Translations under genes and position numbers: made by a program
Origin: an uncultured Opitutales bacterium
GTDB taxonomy: Bacteria > Verrucomicrobiota > Verrucomicrobiia > Opitutales > Intestinicryptomonadaceae
Direction of reading: 5' to 3'
DNA: 27,909 bases
Assembly: GCA_900545715.1 (NCBI GenBank)
Contig: URAJ01000029.1
Span: 1-27,909, forward strand
Shown: positions 18,001-25,382 of the stretch, in pieces
How positions within the stretch are numbered: the stretch's first letter is position 1
Layout: each line of letters opens with the position of its first letter
Notes under the pieces: generated by a model
What the model saw: the letters and a program-made list of their open reading frames with translations, nothing else
Told to the model about the DNA's origin: nothing
Databases searched by the model: none

Positions 18001-18902
18001 TTTTCTGCGAGCTCGACTGTGTTGTCGAGCGCCTCCGGTAGCTCGGGGAATAGAGCCTCCATTTCCTCGCGGCTTTTAATGTAAAACTCGTTGTTAGGGT
18101 ACCGCATGCGGTTTGCGTCGGACACGAGGGCGCCTGTATTTATGCAAAGCATGGCGTCGTGCGCGGTAGCGTCTTTTTTATAGACGTAATGGCTGTCGTT
18201 TGTGGCGACCATTTTTAGGTTGAGCTCACGCGCTATGCGCACAAGCCCCGGAATAACCTTTTTATCCGCCGCAAGAAAATGGTTTTGAAGCTCGATGTAA
18301 TAATTTTCGCGGCCAAAGATATCGACAAACTTAGCGGTGGTTTCGAGGGCTTTCTCGTAGTCGGAGTAGAGAAGATATTGCGATGCAACGCCGTTTATGC
18401 AACCGCTGAGGGCGATTATGCCTTTTGAATGTTCCGCGAGAGTGTCGAAATCTATGCGTGGCTTGCGGTAATAGCCCTTCTCGTACGACAGGCTCGTAAG
18501 CTTTGCGAGATTTAAAAAGCCCTCGTAATTCTTTGCAAGAAGCGTCTTGTGGTGTATTTGGTACTTGGGGAAATTTTCTGGTTTAAGCATCGAGGGGTCG
18601 CTCTCGATTCCGTCGATATCGTCCGACTTTTCCTTTTCGCGGAGGGACTTTATGAGCTCCTTAATATCGTCTTTAAGGGTATGGTCGTTTATATAGTAGG
18701 CCTCCATGCCGATAATCGGCTTTACGCCAGCCTTTTGGGCGGCCTGGTAGAAGTCGATTGCCCCGCACATATTTCCGTGGTCTGTCATTGCGATTGCCGG
18801 CATGCCGAGCTCTTTGACCCTGTCGATTAAGACCGGCACTTTCGCGCAGCCGTCGAGAACGGAGTAGTCGGTATGGACATGCAGATGTACGAAGTTTGAC
18901 AT
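15069..18902 (-). CDS. dnaE: DNA polymerase III alpha subunit
   Basis: Catalytic subunit of the replicative DNA polymerase, class DnaE1-like; the 1277-residue product is somewhat longer than the E. coli protein. Order: PHP domain (HLHVHTDYSVLDG from residue 6, TDHGN at 40-44, GMEAYY at 65-70, ATNDSHYV at 233-240), palm with GPGRGSGAG (446-454) and PDFDVDF (487-493) carrying the metal-binding aspartates, fingers (YRPGPMQFI; GYNKSHSAAYA-like YGFNKSHSAAYA), tandem helix-hairpin-helix (FGLAAIKGIGDAA) and a C-terminal OB fold (FRACGVVSNIVKRLTKKDNK). The PHP metal ligands look complete, unlike in E. coli. Charged insertions occur near 75-115 and 335-400. I use the ATG at 18902 (MSNFVHLHVH), the family start; upstream in-frame codons to 18983 cross a candidate promoter. 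Confidence 0.97.
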   Translation of the reverse strand: MSNFVHLHVHTDYSVLDGCAKVPVLIDRVKELGMPAIAMTDHGNMCGAIDFYQAAQKAGVKPIIGMEAYYINDHTLKDDIKELIKSLREKEKSDDIDGIESDPSMLKPENFPKYQIHHKTLLAKNYEGFLNLAKLTSLSYEKGYYRKPRIDFDTLAEHSKGIIALSGCINGVASQYLLYSDYEKALETTAKFVDIFGRENYYIELQNHFLAADKKVIPGLVRIARELNLKMVATNDSHYVYKKDATAHDAMLCINTGALVSDANRMRYPNNEFYIKSREEMEALFPELPEALDNTVELAEKIDIKIPIGENHYPKYEQPAEIKYDRDEANFNRILDLYVSKKNEVLKQNGKPADFTLSDDKRKALMKNGLLLFDLAKKGMVKRYGVDYDHPELYVPKPNEPSDRAQMLRDKLDYELSIIVGAGFVDYFLIVYDFINWARTHGIPVGPGRGSGAGCMIAYLIKITDIEPIRFNLLFERMLSLERVSPPDFDVDFCERRRQDVIEYVRGKYGVDRVANIVTYGKLGAKAVVRDLARVNGIPFDRANAIAKMVPDELKMTLKKAVEMSAELRQEIAHDPEVKHIFEEGEVIEGMIRQLGKHACGIIIGDQKLDNIVPMMIQEHTLTTQFAKTPVEELGLLKADFLGLKTLTIISDAQDNVRRTRHSNFDIEEIALEDPPTFKLLNSGVTVGVFQLESEGMQNLCRRIGLSSFEEIIALIALYRPGPMQFIDQFIEAKKDPSKMHVPHPLLKDLVQETYGVLVYQEQVMMAARIIAGYTLGEADILRRAMGKKKPEVMAKQKAVFVRKAKEFNNIDAPEAESIFAVLEKFAQYGFNKSHSAAYAMLSYRTAYLKANYPVEFMAALLSSELGNMDKISKFVEACEGINIKVLGPDVNVSRQMFTPIIDPSWSPSADSDTPFERSAGSIRFGLAAIKGIGDAAANAIVAERDKNGNFSDIFDFLKRVGMKNINRRVVENLILAGGFDSFGIDRGHLLGSLDAILNHAQEMEKDMLAGQTNMFDLLDMGTSQNDSGSGGNIIDTTKATMSVGEKLRHEKELLSFYVSGHPMAEYAGFDDALDELPNADAVRRVKKLPFRACGVVSNIVKRLTKKDNKPWCYFTLSGRSSSKVWQINVFPTAYETYADKFREGDCVCVVGDCRADNGGEIRFTCVSIEHMEEAIAGHCRYVEWLIDPYARADRFIKLLSNYVHRDAQGSQVRHKIRVRVGDDEFVEMSDSGIAQTAYSPAVFRKLMGEPAVLAFKPSARPIPPPEQKRYGEKRGN

Positions 18903-18966
18903 ATTTGGGGATTTTAATTCACACACCGGGCCGGGCGTCAAATATAAAGAGAACATTCCGGAGAAT

Positions 18967-18994
18967 TTTATACTTCGGGGCAAGTTCCCTGCAA
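18967..18994 (-). promoter_or_regulatory. Candidate dnaE promoter
   Basis: On the minus strand TTGCAG (18994-18989), a 16-base gap and TATAAA (18972-18967) form a good sigma-70-type promoter. Transcription would start near 18960, with a leader of about 58 bases. This also excludes the in-frame upstream start at 18983 for dnaE. Confidence 0.4.
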
Positions 18995-19086
18995 TATGAA
19001 TAATCTTGACAATAAATATTTATATTGCCTATCGTTATTGAATATGTGGGATTTTCCATATCGCACAGCCTAAATCAATATGTAAA

Positions 19087-19103
19087 TTGACAACAATTAT
19101 AAT
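19087..19103 (+). promoter_or_regulatory. AT-rich promoter region of the gtrA cassette
   Basis: The region before gtrA contains TTGACA at 19087-19092 and two TATAAT hexamers, at 19098-19103 and 19111-19116. Only the second is correctly spaced (18 bases) from that TTGACA, but it overlaps the gtrA ATG at 19115. The first would place the start just before the ATG, though its -35 is poor. Either way the message would have almost no leader, and no Shine-Dalgarno sequence is present. Confidence 0.3.
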
Positions 19104-19114
19104 TATTATATATA

Positions 19115-19591
19115 ATGAAGGATAATGCTAAATTAATTGAAAACAATAGCAATTCTTCATTGAATAGCGGTAAGATTTTATCAAAACTTGCAAATTTAAA
19201 ATACTATGATATTGTAATTCAGATATTTAAATATTTTTGGGTATCTCTTTTAGCGGCGATAGCAGACTTTACTCTGTTTATGGCGCTGTTTGAATGGGTT
19301 GGTGTATGGTATATAGCGGCCAATACAGCCGGATTTGCGCTCGGAGTCTATATAAACTACACATTGTCGACAATATTTGTCTTCAAAGGGCAATCGACAA
19401 AGACATGGTCAGAATTTATAATATTTACAATAATAGGGCTTGTCGGGCTTGCCGTATCTAATATAACTCTCTATTTAACAATAGATATGATGGGGTTAGG
19501 CGGCGGAATATCAAAAATAATCGCGATATGTTCCGCATTTTTTTGGAATTTTTTTGCGCGAAAATTTTTATTATTTAACGGAAAGAAATGA
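19115..19591 (+). CDS. GtrA-family membrane protein (polyprenyl-linked sugar flippase)
   Basis: A 158-residue GtrA-like protein with a polar 35-residue N-terminal extension and four membrane helices: [60 protein letters not shown] and [20 protein letters not shown]. The ending [13 protein letters not shown] is the typical GtrA C-terminal pattern. Family members are thought to move polyprenyl-phosphate-linked sugars across the inner membrane for addition to surface glycans. The stop codon overlaps the next start codon (ATGA), so the two genes are translationally coupled. The DNA is clearly more AT-rich than dnaE next to it, as often seen for laterally acquired surface-glycan genes. Confidence 0.85.
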   Translation: MKDNAKLIENNSNSSLNSGKILSKLANLKYYDIVIQIFKYFWVSLLAAIADFTLFMALFEWVGVWYIAANTAGFALGVYINYTLSTIFVFKGQSTKTWSEFIIFTIIGLVGLAVSNITLYLTIDMMGLGGGISKIIAICSAFFWNFFARKFLLFNGKK

Positions 19592-21096
19592 AAGAAGCAT
19601 CTCAGAAAAAAGTAGTGATAGCAGGTGCCGGTCCGGCCGGATTGACTGCGGCATACGAAATTAAATCTCCCAATATAAATATATTTGAACGCGAAAACTT
19701 TATCGGAGGCATATCACGAACTGCCGTATATAAGGGGAACCATATAGACATAGGCGGTCATAGGTTTTTCTCAAAGAATGACGATGTAATGAATTGGTGG
19801 AATGCCGTTTTGCCGTTCCAGACGGAGGCGTTAAACCCCGATAAAACCGATTTAATAATGCTCAAGCGCTCGCGTCTTTCGCGCATATTGTGGATGCGCA
19901 AGCTATTTGACTATCCGCTCACACTCTCACCAAAAACAATTCTAAATCTCGGCATATTTAGAACATTCTTATTGGGGTTAAGCTACTTAAAAGTAATGGT
20001 ATTTCCGCCCAAGAAAGTGGAAAATCTAGAAGATTTTTTTATAAGCCGTTTTGGGAAGAGGCTCTATTTGCAGTTTTTTAAAGACTATACCGAAAAAGTC
20101 TGGGGAGTAAAATGCTCTGAAATAAGTTCTGCTTGGGGAGCGCAAAGAATAAAGGGCATTTCCATAAAGAAAGCGATTATGCACGCGCTTTCAAAGAAGA
20201 AAAAACAAAAGGATATATACCAGAAAGATGTAGAAACTTCTCTGATAGATAGTTTTTTATACCCAAAATACGGGCCCGGCCAACTATGGGAAAGAGTCGC
20301 GAAACTCTGCGAAGATAAAGGTGTGCAAATTAGCAAGTCTGCGGAAATTGTCGGAATAAATGTTAAAGACTCAAAAATAGTAAGCGCAGATATCAAGTAT
20401 GCAGATGGTACAGTAAAAACATTTGAATGCGATGAATTTGTATCGTCAATGCCAATCAAAGAGCTCATTTCTCGCATAAAAGGAATTGATATTCCTAAGA
20501 ACGTCATAGAAATTGCAGAAGGGCTTACATACAGAGATTTCATAACAGTAGGAGTTCTCTGCAATAAAATAAATATAAAGTCCGACAAAATGCAAAACGG
20601 ACTTACAAAAGATAACTGGATTTACATACAAGAATCGGACGTTAAAGTAGGGAGGCTGCAAATATTCAATAATTGGAGTCCGTATCTCGTCTCAGATAAA
20701 GACAAAGTTTGGATGGGGCTTGAATATTTCTGCCAGGAAGGCGACGATATGTGGAATATGCCCGACAATCAAATGGTTGAAATGGCAAAAGAAGAAATGC
20801 GAAAATGCGCCATAGCAAACCCAGAAGACGTTGTGGATGCTGTTGTCATAAGAACAAAGAAGGCATATCCCGCATATTTTGGAACATATTCGAGATTTGG
20901 AGAGATTAGAAAATTTCTCGATGGTATCGAAAACCTATATTGCATTGGGAGAAACGGGCAACATAGATATAATAATATGGACCATTCAATGCTTTCGGCA
21001 ATGGAGGCTGCCAAAGTTATAAATGGCGACAATATATCTGATAAGAGTTCTATATGGAATATAAATACCGAGGAAAATTATCATGAGTCTAAATAG
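19588..21096 (+). CDS. FAD-dependent oxidoreductase, UDP-galactopyranose-mutase-like
   Basis: A 502-residue flavoprotein. A Rossmann motif [17 protein letters not shown] (9-25) with the ribose-binding Glu at 34 (NIFERE) is followed by GGISRT (40-45) and [10 protein letters not shown] (54-63), which resembles the flavin-contact region of UDP-galactopyranose mutase. Near the C-terminus, [15 protein letters not shown] (454-468) matches the second FAD motif of that superfamily (G-R-x-x-x-x-Y-x-x-MD). The protein is longer than bacterial UDP-galactopyranose mutase (about 380 residues) and may be a related amine-oxidase-fold enzyme acting on a nucleotide- or lipid-linked sugar. It overlaps gtrA by four bases and the next gene by 14. 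GGAAAG before its ATG is a fair ribosome binding site. Mutase activity is inference. Confidence 0.75.
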   Translation: MKEASQKKVVIAGAGPAGLTAAYEIKSPNINIFERENFIGGISRTAVYKGNHIDIGGHRFFSKNDDVMNWWNAVLPFQTEALNPDKTDLIMLKRSRLSRILWMRKLFDYPLTLSPKTILNLGIFRTFLLGLSYLKVMVFPPKKVENLEDFFISRFGKRLYLQFFKDYTEKVWGVKCSEISSAWGAQRIKGISIKKAIMHALSKKKKQKDIYQKDVETSLIDSFLYPKYGPGQLWERVAKLCEDKGVQISKSAEIVGINVKDSKIVSADIKYADGTVKTFECDEFVSSMPIKELISRIKGIDIPKNVIEIAEGLTYRDFITVGVLCNKINIKSDKMQNGLTKDNWIYIQESDVKVGRLQIFNNWSPYLVSDKDKVWMGLEYFCQEGDDMWNMPDNQMVEMAKEEMRKCAIANPEDVVDAVVIRTKKAYPAYFGTYSRFGEIRKFLDGIENLYCIGRNGQHRYNNMDHSMLSAMEAAKVINGDNISDKSSIWNINTEENYHESK

Positions 21097-22315
21097 CATA
21101 TTAAAAAAGGAACTGCCGCTAAGGGACTCATTAAAAAGAAAGATACTTTTTATTGCGATAGTTTGTTATTCGCTAACAGCAATAGTATTCATATTTGGAT
21201 TTGGTGCGTATCAATGGACTATAGATAAAAACGGAGATGAAATATATAGATTTTCGGAGAATTACGCCTTTGGCAAAGGCGTGAATCCATACGAAGTCAT
21301 GTTGGGAAATGCACCACAGCTTGATGTTAAAATATCGGATGGCGCAGGAACCACCCCTTATAATTTCATTTTTTATTATTTATTCCACTTTTCGGATTCA
21401 AATAAAGCCGTAGCAACTACAGTAGTCTTCTGCTTTTATATTTTAGCCTTAATAGGATCTTCAATTATAATATATAGATATGTACGACCCAAAACCGATT
21501 TCTACGTTGCATTGCTCTGCACATTGGTTTTTCTAAGCCAGTATGGAGTTGGAGTTGCATTTGGTTTGGGTAACTATGCAATATTCACATACTTTTTCAT
21601 ACTATTACTGGCATATACAAACTTTTGCGAAAAAAGGCCTGCCATCGGCGGACTACTCTTAGGATTGGGTATGATGAAACCCCAGACTATGATGCCTTTC
21701 TTTGTACCATTGATAATTAAAAGGCGGATACTTATTGTTTCTATCTCAGTTGCCACTGTGATTATAGCCTTTCTGCTTGCATGCTACGTTTTATCAACAA
21801 GTCCAATTGAACTTTTCAAGGACTTTTCAGAGCAAGGCAAATCTGCTACTGACTTGAGCAAGGTATACTGCGGAGTAATTCCATCGATAATGTCGTTTAT
21901 AACTGAAAAAAAACCTATAGACTTTCTCAATATTAGCTTTGTCATATTCCTAATAGCTACATTTATAATATGCTGGAAATATAGAAATATTGAAAAGGAT
22001 TATACATTCATTATACCTGCGGCTATTTCCACGGTCTGGACTTATTCGTACGCCTACAATTCAACAGGCATATACATATTATGGGCAATACCTATTCTTA
22101 TAGACTTCTTCTCGCGCGATAAAATTAGCCTGCTTAGGTTATCTTTATATATTATAACTCTATCCATAATGTTAGCCTACCTTCCACGAAATACATTAGG
22201 GCTGCCCAGACTCTTATTTCCATTTGCGGAAGATATTTATAGACTTTTTATGGTGTTTATGGCATTCTTTATTGTTATAAAACGCGATACTTTTGCAAAA
22301 GGATATAAGAAATAA
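21083..22315 (+). CDS. GT87-like polytopic glycosyltransferase (DUF2029)
   Basis: A 410-residue integral membrane protein with about ten hydrophobic segments. [20 protein letters not shown], with Lys199-Pro200-Gln201, is the hallmark of the GT87/DUF2029 family, GT-C fold enzymes that use polyprenyl-phosphate sugars as donors on the outer side of the inner membrane. The N-terminal loop after the first helix ([17 protein letters not shown]) probably carries the acidic metal or donor site, as in other GT-C enzymes. GAGG-like CGAGGAAAATTATC before the ATG gives a true Shine-Dalgarno sequence inside the upstream gene. The gene overlaps the flavoprotein gene by 14 bases. With GtrA as flippase, it would finish the transfer of the sugar onto a surface glycan. 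Donor and acceptor are unknown. Confidence 0.75.
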   Translation: MSLNSILKKELPLRDSLKRKILFIAIVCYSLTAIVFIFGFGAYQWTIDKNGDEIYRFSENYAFGKGVNPYEVMLGNAPQLDVKISDGAGTTPYNFIFYYLFHFSDSNKAVATTVVFCFYILALIGSSIIIYRYVRPKTDFYVALLCTLVFLSQYGVGVAFGLGNYAIFTYFFILLLAYTNFCEKRPAIGGLLLGLGMMKPQTMMPFFVPLIIKRRILIVSISVATVIIAFLLACYVLSTSPIELFKDFSEQGKSATDLSKVYCGVIPSIMSFITEKKPIDFLNISFVIFLIATFIICWKYRNIEKDYTFIIPAAISTVWTYSYAYNSTGIYILWAIPILIDFFSRDKISLLRLSLYIITLSIMLAYLPRNTLGLPRLLFPFAEDIYRLFMVFMAFFIVIKRDTFAKGYKK

Positions 22316-22348
22316 CTTTATAATGCCTAAAAAAATATTGCAAAACGC

Positions 22349-22368
22349 TTGACAATATGGCGTATTGT
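22349..22368 (+). promoter_or_regulatory. Dyad upstream of the zinc-ribbon gene
   Basis: TTGACA at 22349-22354 overlaps a palindrome, ACAATA (22352-22357), five bases, TATTGT (22363-22368). A further ATATTG lies just upstream at 22335-22340. The position between the GT87-like gene and the start at 22375 suits an operator over a promoter, but the -10 box is not clear. Confidence 0.25.
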
Positions 22369-22374
22369 TGAGGT

Positions 22375-22746
22375 ATGAAGCATACTGAGGACATTATTCT
22401 GAGGCTCTTGCGCATAAGAGAGGCGCGAAAGCTATCCGAGTCGCCTTTGGCGTCTCCGGACGACGTCCAAATCCTCAGGGACTTCATAATCGAAAACCGC
22501 AGACAGATTCCGTCGTTTGCGCTCTCGCATTTTGACAGGCTCGAAGCTTGCGGAATGCGCGGTTTGTCGGCTGTAAAAGACGGTAAATGCTCGGCTTGCG
22601 GCGCGCCCGTTCCGCCCGACGAAATCGAATACCTCGAAAAAAATAAAAACATAGGTGTCTGCGACGGCTGTTTTTGCTTCCTGTATCTCGACGACGAAAA
22701 ATTTCACGACGATGATTTTTTCGCGCGCCTGTTAAATAAAAAATGA
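22375..22746 (+). CDS. Small C4 zinc-ribbon protein (zf-RING_7-like)
   Basis: A 123-residue protein. The N-terminal half is helical and charged. The C-terminal half holds KCSACGAPVP (71-80) and VCDGCFCFLYL (95-105). This spacing and the ending C-x-x-C-x-x-x-LYL match the C4 zinc-ribbon family zf-RING_7, whose usual members have a long N-terminal coiled coil that is missing here. HFDRLEACGMRGLSAVKDG before the first cysteine pair also resembles the family. Cys72, Cys75, Cys96 and Cys99 are the likely zinc ligands. Function is unknown; nucleic-acid binding is a guess. GAGG lies very close to the ATG. Its stop overlaps the start of the SulP gene (ATGA), so the two are translated together. Confidence 0.65.
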   Translation: MKHTEDIILRLLRIREARKLSESPLASPDDVQILRDFIIENRRQIPSFALSHFDRLEACGMRGLSAVKDGKCSACGAPVPPDEIEYLEKNKNIGVCDGCFCFLYLDDEKFHDDDFFARLLNKK

Positions 22747-24416
22747 ACTACCCAAACCTGCCCTTTAAACCCAAAATCCTTTCCTGCATGAAGAGCTACA
22801 ACCGCTCTTCTTTTTTTGCGGATCTCTGCGCCGGCACAAGCGTTGGAATACTCGCCCTGCCGCTGGCAATGGCTTTTGGCATCGCAAGCTCCGTAGCCCC
22901 CGAACAGGGGCTTTATACGGCAATTATAGCGGGATTTATAATATCCGTATTTGGGGGCTCGAAAGTTCAAATCGGCGGCCCCACGGGGGCTTTTATAGTA
23001 ATTGTGGCATCGATAGTCGCCCAATACGGATACGGGGCGCTGGCGGTCGCGACTATCATGGCGGGGATTTTTCTCATCGCAATGGGGCTATCGAAGATGG
23101 GCAATGCCATACGCTACATTCCACGGCCTGTTGTAATCGGCTTTACAAACGGGATTGCAGTCTTGATAATGTCAACCCAGATAAAGGATTTCCTCGGGCT
23201 AAAAATCGACTCCGTCCCCGAGGACTTCATTCCAAAACTTGTCGCAATCTGGAAAAATATCCATACCACAGACTGGCATACGCTGCTCGTTGGAGTAGTT
23301 TCAATACTAATAATTGCGTATTGGCCCAAGGCGTGGAGAAGGCGCGTGCCTGGTATGCTCGGCGCGATTTTTATAACTACAATTCTCGTATCAATTTCAG
23401 GTTTCGATACGCCGACAGTCTTTGCGAGGTTTGGGGAGATACCGAACTCGCTGCCAGCTTTCATCGTTCCGGAATTTGAGTTTTCTGAAATAAAGCAGTT
23501 GCTCATGCCGGCAGTGACGATAGCGATTCTTGCGGCGATTGAATCGCTGCTTTCGGCTGTGGTCGCAGACGGAATGATTGACGACAAGCACGACTCCAAC
23601 CAAGAGCTAATCGCGCAGGGAATGGCAAATATAGTTTCTCCGTTTTTTCTCGGCATTCCCGCAACCGGCGCCATTGCGCGCACGGCTACAAACGTAAAAA
23701 ACGGCGCGCGGACGCCTATCGCGGGCATTGTACATTGCGCAGTGTTGCTTGCGATTCTTGTCTTCGCGGCGCCCTACGCCCAATACATACCGCTTTCCAC
23801 GCTTTCGGCGGTGCTGTTTGTTGTGGCGTACAATATGGGAGATTGGTCGGCATTTTGGCAAATGCGCCGCCTCCCGCGCTCTGACGACGCGGTTTTTATG
23901 GCGACTTTTCTGATAACAGTAGTATTCGGACTTACGCTTGCGATAGAAGTAGGCATGGTGCTTGCCGCAATGCTGTTTATAAGGAGAGTATCGCAAACGA
24001 CCGAAGTTATGCTTGTGGACAAAAAGCTCGAAACTGATCTTTCAAAATATTCTCTTGAAGGCAAAGACGTCCCGGAAGGCGTAATGGTTTTTAGAATATT
24101 TGGCGTTCTTATGTTTGGCGCGGCGGACAAACTTGAAAGCATACTTTCCGAAATGGGCGAAGCTCCGAAAATTGCGATTCTTAGAATGCGCACCGTGCTT
24201 GCGATGGATTCCACCGCGCTGTCGATTCTTGAAAAGTTGTACGACAAGCTGCGGGCCAGAGGGGTAGTGATGATGATTACGGGAGCGCACTCGCAGCCGC
24301 TGCACATGATGGAAAAGTCCGGATTTTTGGATAAAATCGGCGAGGAATATGTCGTAGAAAACATAGACATCGCCCTTGAAAAGTCGCGCAAAATTCTCGC
24401 CGCTGAAAAGCAGTAG
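22743..24416 (+). CDS. SulP/SLC26-family anion transporter with STAS domain
   Basis: A 557-residue inner-membrane transporter. The membrane part (about 25-430) has the SulP pattern DLCAGTSVGILALPLAMAFG, GLYTAIIAGFIISVFGGSKV, IGGPTGAFIVIVASIV and RYIPRPVVIGFTNGIAVLIM, then a second inverted repeat with GIPATGAIARTATNVKNGAR. The C-terminal STAS domain (about 445-550) includes AILRMRTVLAMDSTAL, the nucleotide-binding-type loop. Bacterial relatives carry sulfate, bicarbonate, dicarboxylates or other anions; the sequence does not decide which. The start at 22743 overlaps the stop of the zinc-ribbon gene by four bases, and no separate ribosome binding site is seen, which supports translational coupling. 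Length and motifs are normal. Confidence 0.93.
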   Translation: MNYPNLPFKPKILSCMKSYNRSSFFADLCAGTSVGILALPLAMAFGIASSVAPEQGLYTAIIAGFIISVFGGSKVQIGGPTGAFIVIVASIVAQYGYGALAVATIMAGIFLIAMGLSKMGNAIRYIPRPVVIGFTNGIAVLIMSTQIKDFLGLKIDSVPEDFIPKLVAIWKNIHTTDWHTLLVGVVSILIIAYWPKAWRRRVPGMLGAIFITTILVSISGFDTPTVFARFGEIPNSLPAFIVPEFEFSEIKQLLMPAVTIAILAAIESLLSAVVADGMIDDKHDSNQELIAQGMANIVSPFFLGIPATGAIARTATNVKNGARTPIAGIVHCAVLLAILVFAAPYAQYIPLSTLSAVLFVVAYNMGDWSAFWQMRRLPRSDDAVFMATFLITVVFGLTLAIEVGMVLAAMLFIRRVSQTTEVMLVDKKLETDLSKYSLEGKDVPEGVMVFRIFGVLMFGAADKLESILSEMGEAPKIAILRMRTVLAMDSTALSILEKLYDKLRARGVVMMITGAHSQPLHMMEKSGFLDKIGEEYVVENIDIALEKSRKILAAEKQ

Positions 24417-24545
24417 TATAAAAAATCCCTGCATTTTAACCTCATATTAGGTCACTTTTCAGTATCCAAGATGCTATGCAGAAAAAAATTTCAAAATAAA
24501 ATCCTACGGATTTTTAGTTTTGTTTTGTCAGGAAAAGGAACCCAA

Positions 24546-24584
24546 AAATAGGCGCAGAAGCCCAAATGATTTAAGCGCCTATTT
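24546..24584. repeat. Perfect 10-base inverted repeat
   Basis: AAATAGGCGC (24546-24555) and GCGCCTATTT (24575-24584) are exact inverse complements separated by 19 bases. The dyad lies about 130 bases past the SulP stop codon. On the plus strand only three T follow the stem; on the minus strand five T follow. It may aid transcription termination in either direction. Confidence 0.5.
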
Positions 24585-24963
24585 GCGCGGCGCATTTTGT
24601 CGCCGACTTGTTTGCCTTAAAGGACGATGCATATCGACAATATGCCCGCCGCGCTAATTCAACCGAGGGATATAAAAAAAATCTAAAAAAATTCTTCATT
24701 CAATTCTTAAGAAGTAATCCTGTATTTGAAAACATATTGCAAATACGATTAGCCCGCAGGTTTCTATCGGCAACCCGTAATGTGTTATTCATATCCCAAA
24801 AAATATCCGTACTATCAAACGCATTCTTACCGCAATTTTTAGATGTTAAATATTTTATTTTGAGCATTCCATAAGCGGCAGCGCAAAATCTTTGTGGATT
24901 CTTTGGGGATTTTGCTCGCATGGAGATTTTTTATTTACGCAAAAAAATTCTTTTACATTCGTG

Positions 24964-25190
24964 AAAAAAAGGCCGCCCTCGCCTATAAAAGCTTTGCGCG
25001 CTTGGCCTTTACTTGCGGAATCTGCCCATACCGCCAATCTCCGGAGTTTAGGAAGTAAACAAGCTTTTTAAGTGTTTGCAATTCTATGCACGGGCTTAAA
25101 CAAACTAAAAAGCTATTGCAAAATATGCAGTCGGCGCGTCTCCTAAAAAAAACGGCGACTCTGTTATCTCGGAGCTTCAACTCCTTTTTT
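24964..25190. ncRNA. Possible structured small RNA, strand uncertain
   Basis: Successive inverted repeats suggest an RNA. AGCTTTTT (25062-25069) with GTTTG (25074-25078) pairs with CAAAC (25101-25105) and AAAAAGCT (25107-25114), giving 8 plus 5 base pairs around a small internal loop. GTTTA-GGAAG-TAAAC (25046-25060) is adjacent. On the minus strand the element would end in AAAGGCC...GGCCTTT plus four more T (25010-24964), a terminator-like structure. On the plus strand GGAG-CTTCAA-CTCC followed by six T (25171-25190) could end it. No promoter is convincing and no known RNA family is recognised. Confidence 0.25.
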
Positions 25191-25248
25191 GCACTTTAAA
25201 AGGCATCTCGCGCCCAACCTGCATATATGGGCGCCTATCCCCCGCAAT

Positions 25249-25284
25249 AAAAAAATAAAAAAGCCGCCGAATAAAATCGGCGGC
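25249..25284 (-). terminator. Intrinsic terminator of the VWA-like gene
   Basis: On the minus strand GCCGCCGA, a six-base loop TTTTAT and TCGGCGGC form a perfect eight-base-pair stem (25284-25263), followed by a long T-rich tail (A-rich 25249-25262 on the plus strand). It lies about 100 bases after the stop codon at 25383. A strong Rho-independent terminator marking the end of the right-hand operon. Confidence 0.85.
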
Positions 25285-25382
25285 CGCAAAACATCAGAAA
25301 CTTTTTTGTATTCCACTGTAAAACTGTCCATCATGCCGCAAGAGACATCGTATTTGGGACAGAATGCAGTGAAAACTGTGGA

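Larger units (their letters stand above)
24417..25382. other. Gene-free convergent region with inverted repeats
   Basis: Nearly 1 kb between the SulP gene and the VWA-like gene. Only short reading frames cross it, such as one from a TTG at 24608 to 24874, and none resembles a known protein. It contains a 10-base inverted repeat at 24546-24584, a terminator-like structure at 24964-25010, a strong interrupted hairpin at 25062-25114, a plus-strand hairpin with T run at 25171-25190 and the minus-strand terminator at 25249-25284. AT-rich stretches separate them. No tRNA fold or RNase P, SRP or tmRNA signature was recognised. Confidence 0.6.

Noticed and set aside
19111..19116. TATAAT with an 18-base gap from TTGACA as the gtrA promoter
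   Set aside because: It overlaps the gtrA start codon, and no later in-frame ATG precedes the first membrane helix, so it cannot be the main promoter if the start is right.
22375..24416. SulP gene as part of the gtrA cassette
   Set aside because: A 59-base gap with its own promoter-like dyad separates them, and base composition changes back to GC-richer DNA at the zinc-ribbon gene.
24608..24874. 88-residue reading frame starting at TTG
   Set aside because: Rare start codon, no ribosome binding site, no recognisable family, and composition like surrounding non-coding DNA.
24417..25382. Hidden tRNA, tmRNA, RNase P RNA or CRISPR array in the 1-kb gap
   Set aside because: No cloverleaf with TTCRANNC loop, no tag-peptide reading frame, no conserved RNase P or SRP core sequence, and no regularly spaced direct repeats were seen by eye.
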